Source: Saprospiraceae bacterium | GTDB lineage: Bacteria; Bacteroidota; Bacteroidia; Chitinophagales; Saprospiraceae | DNA: 10,686 nt | Direction of reading: 5' to 3' | Assembly (NCBI GenBank): GCA_013001805.1 | Contig: JABDLW010000748.1 | Location: 1-10,686, forward strand | Shown: positions 1 through 7,964 of the stretch, piece by piece | Position numbering within the stretch: position 1 is the first letter of the stretch | How the letters are laid out: every line of letters begins with the position of its first letter | The notes under the pieces: model-generated | What the model saw: only the letters and a program-made list of their open reading frames with translations | Told to the model about the DNA's origin: nothing | The model's database searches: none | Made by a program: the position numbers and the translations under genes

Positions 1-19
1 CTCTTTGAGACCCCGCGAT

Positions 20-2440
20 TCATTCATCCCGCAGCGTTTTTGCCGGGTTAGTAATCGAAGCTCTCAAGGTTTGCACTCCTACGATCACTAAGGAAATCAG
101 GGCGACGACCGTGGCGGCTCCCACAAAAATCACCCAACCAATTTCGATGTGAGTTGAAAAATGATTTAGCCATCTACTCATTAAATACCAACTTATTGGA
201 GTGGCAATAACCCCGGCGATTAAGGTCAGACCCAAAATATCTTTTGAAAGAAGAAATACCAGATTACTTGCCGACGCACCCAGCACTTTTCGTATGCTCA
301 TCTCCTTGAGTCGCCTTTCCAGGGTGATCATAATCAGTCCCAGCAAACCCAGACCGGCAATGATCAAAGCCAATAAGGTGAATCCAAGATTTAATTGGCG
401 GAAATTATCATCCGCTTTATATTGGCTGTTGAAGTGGTCTTCAACATCGGCAAATTCAAAAATAGTGTAGGGGAAAGCTTCCTCAAATGCTTCTCTAACA
501 GCAGTTTGAACCAATGATATATCCGCGCGGTCACTGACTTTGATCGAGTAATAACCATCGCTCATCAGACCATCAGAAGAAAAATCATAAATGATGGGAA
601 AGGTGGCATGGTGCAATGAGCGTTGATGATAGTTGTCGACCACGCCAAGAATTTCGACCTCCCTTTCCCAGCGTTCAATCTTCATCCCTACTGCTTCTTC
701 CGGTTCAAAAAATCCCAATAACTCTGCTGCCATTTTATTAATCACCGCATATCTTTTGTCGGTTACCTTCAGGTCGATTTCCGGAAACGCAGACAATTGC
801 TGCATATCATAGAGCTCGAGATAAGTGGGATCTCCGTAGTTGCGATAAAATGAATAGATATATTCTTTTTCTCCCATTTTCAGATTCTCGATCAGTTCTA
901 ACTCATTGCCGGGTATCCGGTGCGAGACACTCAGCATTTCCACTCCGGGAATCGCCATCACCTCCTCTTTAAACGCAGGAAAACTTATGGCGAGTTCTTC
1001 ATATTTGACGCCCAGGGGAGCCCTGATGACTTTGATATTGTCCAGAGTGATGCCCAGGTCTTTTTCCTTTATGAAACTGGCCTGTTGGTAAATGATGGCA
1101 GTACAGGCGATAAGACCGGTAATAATAATGAATTGACTCGTAACTAACACTTTTCTAAATGACAGGACTCGTGGCTGGTTTGGTATACTCCTGTGCAACA
1201 ACTCGGCAGGTCTGATCCTGGACATAAAGATTGCCGGAAGGAAAGCATTACCGAAAGTACCGAGGAGCAGCAGAGTAAATAGATAGAAAGATGGTTCTCT
1301 CCCGGTCATATGCAGAAGAGAAATATTTCCAAAGGGAATAGCGAAGGATTTTTCGATCACCGGCTGGGCAATCGTAGCCAAAATAAAACCAAGCAAAATC
1401 CCAGCAGCACTATAAATAAATGATGAAATCGCTATTTGAGTAAATATGTGCTGACGGGTAGCGCCGACAATTTTACGAATACTGATCGACTGAGTTTGAT
1501 CCATCGTGCTCGCCACAAATAAATTGAAGTGATTTACCCATCCAAGTATTAAGATAAGTAGCGCTATCCCGGATAAAATCCAAATATTGTTACCCTGTCC
1601 GGTGGCTCCGATTTCGTTGTCCAAATCCGAATAAAGATGAATATTTTGCAGTGGCTGAAGCTTGTAGACATCGTTTCCTGACTGATGCGGTTTTAATGCT
1701 CCTACTTTGGTAGTCAATTCTTGCTCCAGTTCTTTTAGATCCGCATTTCGAACAGTTTTCAAATAGGCATAAACATATGAGCTGGAATATTCATCATCGG
1801 CATAGACATCCAGCCTCCAGTTGGTCATCGTCGAAAGTGACCCCAGAAGATCAAACTGGATGTGTGACTGAGAAGGTGGATTCTTAACAATTCCAGTGAT
1901 CTGAAAGGTCTTAAAGTTTTCGAAGAGGACCTCCTTGCCCATGGGATTCTCATTGGCAAACAGTTTTTTTGCGGTTGTTTCCGTTAAGACCAATGAATTG
2001 GGATCCTTTAAAGCCGTTTTAGGATCACCTAAGATCATCTCGAATGAGAAAACGTCAAAGAAAGCCGGATCGGTAAAAAAGCAGCCATCTCCCCGATACA
2101 GATTTTCCTGATAACGGAAGATCACATCATTAGCAATCCATCTGCCCAACCGGACGTAATCTATAACTTGCGGAAAGTTTTCTTTGGCAATGACAGGCAC
2201 ACCCGATGCCGTCATAGCGCTCTGACTATTTAGCACTCCATCCTTGAAGTGGTCGTTTTGAATTCGTACGATGTCTTTTGCATGATGATGAAACCGGTCA
2301 AAATTCCATTGCCATGAAATATATTGTAAAAGCAATAAGTAGGCGGCAATACCAAGACCAAGTCCAATGATCTTAATTATAGATAGATGGGCTTTGGAAA
2401 ATAGTTGCCTCCAGGCTATTTTAATGAAGTTTTTCCACAT
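20..2440 (-). CDS. FtsX/MacB-like ABC transporter permease (third gene of permease operon)
   Basis: An inner-membrane permease of 806 residues with the duplicated FtsX/MacB layout. TM1 lies near residues 20-42, followed by a periplasmic MacB-type core domain with the family block VLTETTAKKLFANENPMGK near 151-169. TM2-4 span about 288-412, TM5 about 429-453, then a second periplasmic domain and TM6-8 from about 688 to 795. The cytoplasmic coupling motif after each TM block is visible as SISIRKIVGAT (about 317-327) and EMSIRKVLGAS (about 713-723). The protein ends NPAKTLRDE, the usual tail of this family. Such proteins are thought to transmit ATP-driven motion to the periplasm (export or envelope remodelling) rather than form a classical channel. 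No ATP-binding domain is present, so an ATPase must come from elsewhere. It starts 45 bp after the second permease stops and is probably cotranscribed with it. It seems the most diverged of the three: EMSIRK replaces EIGIRK. The substrate is unknown. Confidence 0.93.
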   Translation of the reverse strand: MWKNFIKIAWRQLFSKAHLSIIKIIGLGLGIAAYLLLLQYISWQWNFDRFHHHAKDIVRIQNDHFKDGVLNSQSAMTASGVPVIAKENFPQVIDYVRLGRWIANDVIFRYQENLYRGDGCFFTDPAFFDVFSFEMILGDPKTALKDPNSLVLTETTAKKLFANENPMGKEVLFENFKTFQITGIVKNPPSQSHIQFDLLGSLSTMTNWRLDVYADDEYSSSYVYAYLKTVRNADLKELEQELTTKVGALKPHQSGNDVYKLQPLQNIHLYSDLDNEIGATGQGNNIWILSGIALLILILGWVNHFNLFVASTMDQTQSISIRKIVGATRQHIFTQIAISSFIYSAAGILLGFILATIAQPVIEKSFAIPFGNISLLHMTGREPSFYLFTLLLLGTFGNAFLPAIFMSRIRPAELLHRSIPNQPRVLSFRKVLVTSQFIIITGLIACTAIIYQQASFIKEKDLGITLDNIKVIRAPLGVKYEELAISFPAFKEEVMAIPGVEMLSVSHRIPGNELELIENLKMGEKEYIYSFYRNYGDPTYLELYDMQQLSAFPEIDLKVTDKRYAVINKMAAELLGFFEPEEAVGMKIERWEREVEILGVVDNYHQRSLHHATFPIIYDFSSDGLMSDGYYSIKVSDRADISLVQTAVREAFEEAFPYTIFEFADVEDHFNSQYKADDNFRQLNLGFTLLALIIAGLGLLGLIMITLERRLKEMSIRKVLGASASNLVFLLSKDILGLTLIAGVIATPISWYLMSRWLNHFSTHIEIGWVIFVGAATVVALISLVIVGVQTLRASITNPAKTLRDE

Positions 2441-2445
2441 GCTAC

Positions 2446-2461
2446 AAGAACGGTAGTTCTT
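2446..2461 (-). promoter_or_regulatory. Perfect hairpin just before the third permease start
   Basis: Read on the minus strand, AAGAAC-TACC-GTTCTT is a perfect 6-bp stem with a 4-nt loop. It ends 5 nt before the ATG at 2440, in the gap between the second and third permease genes. It has no T-tract, so it does not look like an intrinsic terminator. Its position suggests an effect on translation start or RNA processing, or a DNA-binding site. The structure is seen directly; any role is inferred. Confidence 0.5.
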
Positions 2462-2485
2462 ACTAATTGAAAATTATTTTACAAA

Positions 2486-4915
2486 TCATTCGGACCGTAT
2501 CGAATTAATGGGGTTACCAATGGCAGCACGAAAGCTTTGTAAGCTAATGGTAGATACTGCGATAAGGACAATAAGGCATAGTGAGATAAAGAATATCGAC
2601 CAATGCAATGAGGTATGATACTCAAAATCCGCTAACCAATTGCTCATGAAATACCAGGCTATGGGAATGGAGAGGATCCCTGCCAATAGAATCAAGAGGA
2701 TAAATTTTCGATTGAAATGATAGATAATATTTAAAGTATTTGCTCCCAGCAATTTGCGAATGCCTATTTCTTTGGCTTTTTGATTTACCAACAATGTTAC
2801 TATGCCAAATAATCCCAGTGATGCAATAAAAATAGCAAACATAGTTGCTAGACTAAGAATTTGACTTAATTTCTTTTCGGCTTGATATTGCCTGGCAATA
2901 ATATCGTCAACAAAAGTGAAGGTATAGGGAATTTCCGTGACTTCTTTCCAGGCTCTTTCAATGGTAGCTAATCCATCAGTTATCTTTGATCCCCGCACTT
3001 TAATTGACAGTTTTGGATTAGGATCATTAAAACTAACGTCTGACCCCGTCCGGATTATTGCAATAAGATCTGTCGTAAGAACGAGTGGCGCTACTTGTTG
3101 ATGCAGACTTTGATAATTGAAGTCGTCTGAAACAGCGATTACCCGGAATGACTCGAATGGTGCTTGCAAAGTCTCGTTCACATTTATTTTAAATGCCTCG
3201 GAATAAGCTTCATTGATAATTACTGATTTCTGATCTGCCGGATTATTGTCCATCAGGTTCCTCCCTTGCTTAAGATTTATTCCATAAAGTGGAATGAAAC
3301 TGTGATCAATTTGATTGACATTAAACGACTGGAATTTTTGTGTGGTTGGATCACTGTAGCCTACATTGGTCCATCCGGATGTGCCAAAGATATGGCAGGA
3401 GATTGAAATATCGCCAATGTTGGGATCGGAGGATAGATTATCCTCCAGCAGTTGCGCGATGTTGTTTCCTTCTGTGATGACCTCCGAAAGTCGCGATCCT
3501 GCCTTGGTGATCGGAATTGTGACTATTTGATCGTGAGAATAGCCAAGATTCTTATTTTGCATGAAATGCAATTGTTTTTGCATCACCAATGTGCAGCAAA
3601 CAAGGCACATGGAAAGTGTGAATTGAAAGCCAATCAACGCCCTTAGCAATTGGTGTTTTGGCATACTTTCAGAAAGGATTGAGCCCCGAAGTGAATTAAT
3701 CGGATTCATTCTTGCCAGAAGCAACGCTGGATAAATTCCAGAAGCTAGCCCTATAATAATTATGGACAAAATGATAACGGTAACCGAATTGGCATTAATG
3801 CTCAAAATTAAATTGGAACCAGCCAGCTGATTGAAAGCAGGCAGCAACAACCAGCTTAATAGCATTCCAAAAATCATAGCAATGGCTGTAGTTAGAATTG
3901 CCTCACTCCAGAATTGTATCATTAATTGAGTACGTGATGCTCCCGCTGTCTTTCTGATGCCCACTTCACGCGCCCGGTTGAGAGATCTACCCACAGATAA
4001 AGTGGTAAAATTAATACCGGCCAAGACCAATATTAACAGGGCGATACCCGCTAAAATTGTGGGGTATCTTCCGTCACTTACAGGTAAAATTCCCACAGGA
4101 AAGCTGTTGTCGAGATGGATTTCAGTCAAGGGTTGAAAACCCACTTGATATTCACCGGCAGCATAAATATCTTTGACCTGTTGGTCCATAAATGATGCTA
4201 CTTTTTGATTGAAATCTGTGAGGTCTGAACCATTACGTATTTTGATAAAAGTCTCGACCGCCACGTTTGTCCATGACTGTCTCGTCTGGGGTGAGTAAAG
4301 ATTTTCTGTATTTTCAAAAGGAATTAAGAAGTCAAATTGAAAACCTGTATTTGTCGGAGGTGTCTGAGCGATGCCTGCAATCTGAAATCCTACCCATTCA
4401 TTTTCTAATTCTATAAATAAAGTCTTACCGATTGGGTCCTCCGAACCAAAGTATTTTTCTGCACTTTGCTCGGTTAATACCATTTTTCTTAGGTCATCCA
4501 GCACATGCGAAACAGATCCCTGCACCAGTGGAAAATCAAACATCTCCAGGAACATGGGCTCCACGAGAAATAATTGCTCCGCTTCGATTATGTCATCTTT
4601 CTTTATCGAAGTATTCAGTGTCACATATCTGGTCATGCTCTCCACCTCCGGAAGATTTTCACTGAGCTGAACACCAAGCTGAAATGGAGTGACTGTATTG
4701 AAGAAGATATCTCCCTGATAATGTTCCTTTACCCAGGCCCGGTATATCCGGTCAGCATCATTATGAAATCCATCAAACGTGACTTCATCTTTGATCCAAA
4801 GACTTAAGATAATTGCGACGGCAAGACCGGTCGAAAGCCCCAGCACATTTATTATGGAGTAGATTTTTCCTCTGATCAGTGATCGCCAGGCTGTTTTAAG
4901 ATAATTTGTATACAT
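2486..4915 (-). CDS. FtsX/MacB-like ABC transporter permease (second gene of permease operon)
   Basis: A permease of 809 residues with the same double layout as its neighbours. TM1 is at about 19-41, followed by a periplasmic core domain with the block VLTEQSAEKYFGSEDPIGK. TM2-4 span about 288-404, TM5 about 424-450 (with a CLVCC run), then a second periplasmic domain and TM6-8 from about 683 to 795. The coupling motifs are REVGIRKTAGAS (about 314-325) and KEIGIRKLLGAN (about 713-724), and the C-terminus is NPINSIRSE. I chose the ATG at 4915; an in-frame TTG one codon upstream (4918) is possible but less likely. There is no Shine-Dalgarno sequence; instead a 6-bp hairpin lies 6 nt upstream. 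Only 23 bp separate it from the first permease gene, so cotranscription is likely. No ATPase domain is present and the substrate is unknown. The three proteins look most similar in the coupling motifs and TM6 region and differ most in the periplasmic domains, which would fit different cargo or partners. Confidence 0.93.
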   Translation of the reverse strand: MYTNYLKTAWRSLIRGKIYSIINVLGLSTGLAVAIILSLWIKDEVTFDGFHNDADRIYRAWVKEHYQGDIFFNTVTPFQLGVQLSENLPEVESMTRYVTLNTSIKKDDIIEAEQLFLVEPMFLEMFDFPLVQGSVSHVLDDLRKMVLTEQSAEKYFGSEDPIGKTLFIELENEWVGFQIAGIAQTPPTNTGFQFDFLIPFENTENLYSPQTRQSWTNVAVETFIKIRNGSDLTDFNQKVASFMDQQVKDIYAAGEYQVGFQPLTEIHLDNSFPVGILPVSDGRYPTILAGIALLILVLAGINFTTLSVGRSLNRAREVGIRKTAGASRTQLMIQFWSEAILTTAIAMIFGMLLSWLLLPAFNQLAGSNLILSINANSVTVIILSIIIIGLASGIYPALLLARMNPINSLRGSILSESMPKHQLLRALIGFQFTLSMCLVCCTLVMQKQLHFMQNKNLGYSHDQIVTIPITKAGSRLSEVITEGNNIAQLLEDNLSSDPNIGDISISCHIFGTSGWTNVGYSDPTTQKFQSFNVNQIDHSFIPLYGINLKQGRNLMDNNPADQKSVIINEAYSEAFKINVNETLQAPFESFRVIAVSDDFNYQSLHQQVAPLVLTTDLIAIIRTGSDVSFNDPNPKLSIKVRGSKITDGLATIERAWKEVTEIPYTFTFVDDIIARQYQAEKKLSQILSLATMFAIFIASLGLFGIVTLLVNQKAKEIGIRKLLGANTLNIIYHFNRKFILLILLAGILSIPIAWYFMSNWLADFEYHTSLHWSIFFISLCLIVLIAVSTISLQSFRAAIGNPINSIRSE

Positions 4916-4921
4916 CAAATT

Positions 4922-4937
4922 AAGATTTTAGAATCTT
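4922..4937 (-). promoter_or_regulatory. Perfect hairpin between first and second permease genes
   Basis: On the minus strand AAGATT-CTAA-AATCTT forms a perfect 6-bp stem with a 4-nt loop. It begins 1 nt after the TAA stop of the first permease gene and ends 6 nt before the ATG of the second. It has the same geometry and the same AAGA...TCTT ends as the hairpin before the third gene. There is no U-tract after it, so it is not a convincing terminator. A translational coupling or RNA-stability role is inference. Confidence 0.5.
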
Positions 4938-4938
4938 C

Positions 4939-7383
4939 TTAGTCATCGCGAAGGCTTGAAACTGGATTTCTGATCGCTGCCCTGAGGCCCTGAAAGCTGA
5001 TGGTAAAAAAGGCAATCAATGCACCCAGCAATCCTGCAAATAAAAATACCCACCAGTGAATTTGAATCCTGTAGGCAAAGTCATTGAGCCAATGATTCAT
5101 GATCAGGTATGCAATTGGACTAGCAATGATCAGAGCAAGTAGAATCAATTTAATAAAATCTCTTGAAACCAGGCTAAGAATACTGCCCACACTGGCACCT
5201 AGCACTTTTCTAATTCCTATTTCCTTGGAACGCTGTTGTACCAGAAACGTGGCGAGGCCAAACAATCCCAGACAAGAAATAAAAATGGCCAGTAATGTTG
5301 CTAAGCTAATAAGATCACTTAATTTACGTTCCTGCTCGTAAGCTTCATGGTAATAATCTTCTACAAAGTTGTAGATAAAAGGGTTGTTAGGAAAGTGGTT
5401 GGTATAGAGTTCTTCCAGACTGTTCAACTGCAGTGCGGTTTCGCCTTCCTCTAATTGTAACGTAAACCAGACGTGATTTCTAGAAGGTCCGAAAACCATG
5501 GCCATGATTTGGTCCCGGAGCGACTCATGATGGTAATCCCGCACGACACCGGACACCTGCACTTTATCCTTTTGATATCCATCATCGTAATTTAATGTCT
5601 GGTTGATAGCATCGACAGGGTTAGCATATCCCAACTGTTGAGCGGCTGTTTCATTGATGATTATCTTATGATTTTTCCACCATCCCTGATCCGTTTCTGC
5701 GGGGCTGGGTGGGCCTCCAGCGAGGAAATCAATTTCGAAAACGTCAAAATAGCTATCATCAACAAAAACCATAGAATAGCTTTTTTCCTCATCACCGGGT
5801 CTTGTGTTCTGTTGGGTAAGATTATTAAAGGCAAAATTAATTCCCTGACCTGGAATCCCTCCCGATGCCGAATATTTTATTACATAGGGCAATTGGCTCA
5901 ATTCATTTAAAAATGATTGCCGATTTTGGGACGTTTTTTCCGAATAATCGGAAGGACCTAAAATGGCTAATCTTTGGTTTAAAGAAAGTCCCACATCCTG
6001 GCTTTCCATAAATTTTATTTGTTGGGACATGATGATCGTGCCGGCAATGAAAGCAATAGAAATAATAAATTGCAAAGTCACCAATAATTTTCTGACTATT
6101 ACACCGGTGCTTGATGTGCTGTAGTTCCCTTTTAAGACACTTGCAGGACGAAATCCCGTCAGCACAACCGCGACGTAAGATCCTGCAATAAGAGTGGTTA
6201 TCGATAAAAACAGGAAAAGTGCAAAAATCAGATCTTGGCGGGCAAGGATTGACAGATCGAGGTCCGTATCCACTAATCTATTGAATAAGGGCTGGAGTGA
6301 AATGCAGCAGACAATGGCAAGCAATAAACTGAGAGTCGTGAGTAAGAACGTTTCAGCAAGTTGTTGTTTGATGAGATGCATGCGGCTTGCACCGATTACT
6401 TTTCTTACCGAGAGAGATTTTGTCATTTGCATGGACTGCGCGGTAGAAAGATTAATATAGTTTATCCAGGCAATCAGTAAAATCAGGATGGCCAGAAGAG
6501 AGAGGAATCTCACTTGACGTGGATTACCAAAGGTGGGCAGTTCGCTACCGGCAGAAGTTCCCAGGTGCATTTCCCGGACTGGCTGTAATGCTACATCCAT
6601 TTTCAAGCTGCTTCGATGTTCCAGGGTTAATTGCTTATGTAATGCAATTAAATTTTCGCCGACTTCAAGATTTGATAAGCGGTAGAAAGTCCAAACAAAA
6701 TTTGAACCCAGTCCATCCATATTTGCCCAGGTATTATAACCAACGTATTGTTCACTTGCGAAAGTTGCGACTGAAAAAAGTACATCAGGATCGATGTCCG
6801 AATTGGGTGGAAAGTCGTCGATGACCCCAGTAATTAGAAATTCATGTTCTCCGAATTGGTTTATTAACTTAATCGTCAGATCTGATATCTGTGTGGTACC
6901 AAAATATTGCAGGGCTTTCGACTTGGTTAGGACCACTGAATTTGGTTGAGTCAGATTGGGTTGGCCGGACAAAACCGGGCGATGGAATATTTCCAGAAAA
7001 TCGTGATCTACGAAAGCTAGGTGATCTTCCCGGAATGACCGGCTGTTTTTCTGATTAGTTAGATCGGCAATGAGCACGATCCCATTTCCGATCGAGGGTA
7101 CATACCTTGTCGCCAACTCAACACCGGGTACTTTTTCTTTCGCTTGCGGTACCACACCAGGCACTGTGTAGGGAATTAGCTCGTTTCCCTCGCTTCCCTC
7201 CAGCAGGCGGAATGTTCGATCAGCGGCATCGTACATGCTGTTAAAACTCTTTTCATATGTGACGTACTCGACGATAAAGAGAAAAACGATAAGCCCTAAG
7301 GTCAGACCAACTCCGTTTATACCCGAGAAGATCGGGTGTTTAATCAGTCTCCGAATTGCGATTTTAATATCTATTAAAGTCAT
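4939..7383 (-). CDS. FtsX/MacB-like ABC transporter permease (first gene of permease operon)
   Basis: A permease of 814 residues and the promoter-proximal member of the three-gene set. TM1 lies near 17-41. The first periplasmic core domain carries VVLTKSKALQYFG, a variant of the usual VLTE block. TM2-4 span about 294-408, TM5 about 428-455, then a second periplasmic domain and TM6-8 from about 688 to 797. The coupling motifs are KSLSVRKVIGAS (about 320-331) and KEIGIRKVLGAS (about 718-729). The protein ends NPVSSLRDD. Length and domain order match complete members of the family, with no frameshift. Start: ATG at 7383, preceded by a 12-bp palindrome 2 nt away; an AAAAAGG run lies further upstream, too far for a normal ribosome site unless the palindrome folds. 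Family knowledge gives an inner-membrane mechanotransmission permease; the partner ATPase and substrate are not encoded here. A candidate promoter lies at 7414-7444. Confidence 0.93.
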   Translation of the reverse strand: MTLIDIKIAIRRLIKHPIFSGINGVGLTLGLIVFLFIVEYVTYEKSFNSMYDAADRTFRLLEGSEGNELIPYTVPGVVPQAKEKVPGVELATRYVPSIGNGIVLIADLTNQKNSRSFREDHLAFVDHDFLEIFHRPVLSGQPNLTQPNSVVLTKSKALQYFGTTQISDLTIKLINQFGEHEFLITGVIDDFPPNSDIDPDVLFSVATFASEQYVGYNTWANMDGLGSNFVWTFYRLSNLEVGENLIALHKQLTLEHRSSLKMDVALQPVREMHLGTSAGSELPTFGNPRQVRFLSLLAILILLIAWINYINLSTAQSMQMTKSLSVRKVIGASRMHLIKQQLAETFLLTTLSLLLAIVCCISLQPLFNRLVDTDLDLSILARQDLIFALFLFLSITTLIAGSYVAVVLTGFRPASVLKGNYSTSSTGVIVRKLLVTLQFIISIAFIAGTIIMSQQIKFMESQDVGLSLNQRLAILGPSDYSEKTSQNRQSFLNELSQLPYVIKYSASGGIPGQGINFAFNNLTQQNTRPGDEEKSYSMVFVDDSYFDVFEIDFLAGGPPSPAETDQGWWKNHKIIINETAAQQLGYANPVDAINQTLNYDDGYQKDKVQVSGVVRDYHHESLRDQIMAMVFGPSRNHVWFTLQLEEGETALQLNSLEELYTNHFPNNPFIYNFVEDYYHEAYEQERKLSDLISLATLLAIFISCLGLFGLATFLVQQRSKEIGIRKVLGASVGSILSLVSRDFIKLILLALIIASPIAYLIMNHWLNDFAYRIQIHWWVFLFAGLLGALIAFFTISFQGLRAAIRNPVSSLRDD

Positions 7384-7385
7384 GA

Positions 7386-7397
7386 TAAGATATCTTA
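7386..7397. promoter_or_regulatory. 12-bp palindrome just before the first permease start
   Basis: TAAGATATCTTA is a perfect 12-bp palindrome ending 2 nt before the ATG at 7383. It shares the AAGAT...ATCTT half-sites with the hairpin before the second permease gene, but without a spacer. As RNA it could form only a 4-bp stem with an AUAU loop, so it fits a DNA-binding site better than a stable hairpin. Function is inferred from position only. Confidence 0.45.
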
Positions 7398-7413
7398 ACC
7401 TTTTTGAAAAATG

Positions 7414-7444
7414 ATTTTATGGTTGTACTCCTTGGGGGTCCAAA
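7414..7444 (-). promoter_or_regulatory. Candidate promoter of the permease operon
   Basis: On the minus strand TTTGGA (7444-7439) is followed after 19 bp by TAAAAT (7419-7414), about 30 bp before the first permease start. The TTTG at the upstream element fits the Bacteroidota -33 preference; the downstream element is only a partial match to TAnnTTTG. An imperfect inverted repeat, CCTTGG-GGGT-CCAAAGG (plus strand, 7430-7446), covers the upstream element and part of the spacer and could be an operator. No experimental support. Confidence 0.3.
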
Positions 7445-7613
7445 GGAACATAAAGAGCTTTAACACCATAGTTAGCTACATTAAAATATATGCCAAATAT
7501 CGATATGATTGATAATGAAGCACTTGCGAGGATGCTGTGCTAGAATTCTTCAATATTTGTGCGAAAACGGTCAATGGGTGTTCGAAAATGGACACATGCA
7601 ATATTCAATATGG

Positions 7614-7695
7614 TGACAGATTTAGCGACTCCGGTTGGTCATGATGTAATTAAAGAGCAAAGATGTGGCAATTGAAAAGAACGTAAAATCTGTCA
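7614..7695. repeat. Separated 10-bp perfect inverted repeat
   Basis: TGACAGATTT (7614-7623) is matched by its exact reverse complement AAATCTGTCA (7686-7695), with 62 bp between. The arms lie about 75 bp upstream of vapB. No target-site duplication is visible at the outer edges, and the interior encodes nothing recognisable. It may be a structured RNA, a two-site operator, a remnant of a small mobile element, or chance. Confidence 0.4.
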
Positions 7696-7728
7696 GCTGG
7701 TTTTTTCTTTGGTGTCTACTTTGGTTGT

Positions 7729-7753
7729 TTTGCATATAATATTATGTATTTTG
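7729..7753 (+). promoter_or_regulatory. Candidate vapBC promoter with overlapping palindromic operator
   Basis: A TATAAT hexamer (7735-7740) sits inside the perfect 10-bp palindrome ATAATATTAT (7736-7745). A second candidate element, TATTTTG (7747-7753), is one base short of the Bacteroidota TAnnTTTG consensus, and TTTG boxes lie at 7720-7723 and 7729-7732. All are 16-50 bp before the vapB start. VapB-VapC complexes usually repress their own operon by binding palindromes at the promoter, so this is the natural operator candidate. Confidence 0.35.
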
Positions 7754-7769
7754 GCATAAAAATAGGCAC

Positions 7770-7964
7770 ATGCGAACAACGTTGGATATTCCCGCCAAGC
7801 TCATTGAGGAGGCGATGCGTATTACAAAAGCAAGAACAAAAAGTGAGGCAATTAGAACGGCTCTTGAACTTCTGATCAAACAGGAACAAAGAATGAAACT
7901 CCTTACGTTTAAGGGCAAAGTTGATCTGGAAATTGATTTGGATACTCTTCGAAAGCGAAAATGA
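7770..7964 (+). CDS. vapB: VapB-family antitoxin of a type II toxin-antitoxin pair
   Basis: A 64-residue protein starting MRTTLDIP. The N-terminus has the ribbon-helix-helix pattern: a short beta strand RTTLDIP (2-8), helix A (about 9-19), and helix B KSEAIRTALELLI (about 24-36). The basic-acidic tail KGKVDLEIDLDTLRKRK fits the part of VapB that wraps the toxin's active site. Family knowledge: it binds operator DNA as a dimer and neutralises VapC. Its last codons overlap vapC by ATGA, which points to translational coupling and makes the pairing certain. Only a weak AGG lies before the ATG. The length is typical for the small VapB type (DUF2191-like). Expected regulation is autorepression through the palindrome at 7736-7745. 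Confidence 0.9.
   Translation: MRTTLDIPAKLIEEAMRITKARTKSEAIRTALELLIKQEQRMKLLTFKGKVDLEIDLDTLRKRK

Larger units (their letters stand above)
7384..7769. other. Non-coding divergent region between permease operon and vapBC
   Basis: 386 bp without a supportable gene. Reading both strands by eye gave only short open stretches interrupted by stops and no recognisable protein fragment. The region holds a start-proximal palindrome (7386-7397), a candidate operon promoter (7414-7444), a 10-bp palindrome ATATCGATAT (7497-7506), a weak stem GTGTTC-GAAAAT-GGACAC (7578-7595), a separated 10-bp inverted repeat (7614-7623 with 7686-7695), and a candidate vapBC promoter and operator (7729-7753). Confidence 0.7.

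Noticed and set aside
4916..4918. TTG as start codon of the second permease gene
   Set aside because: An ATG follows immediately at 4915 in the same frame, and ATG is far more likely; the difference is a single residue.
7578..7595. Hairpin GTGTTC-GAAAAT-GGACAC in the intergenic region
   Set aside because: It has six pairs including one G-U wobble and no T-tract or neighbouring gene start. It can be explained by chance, so it is mentioned only in the region description.
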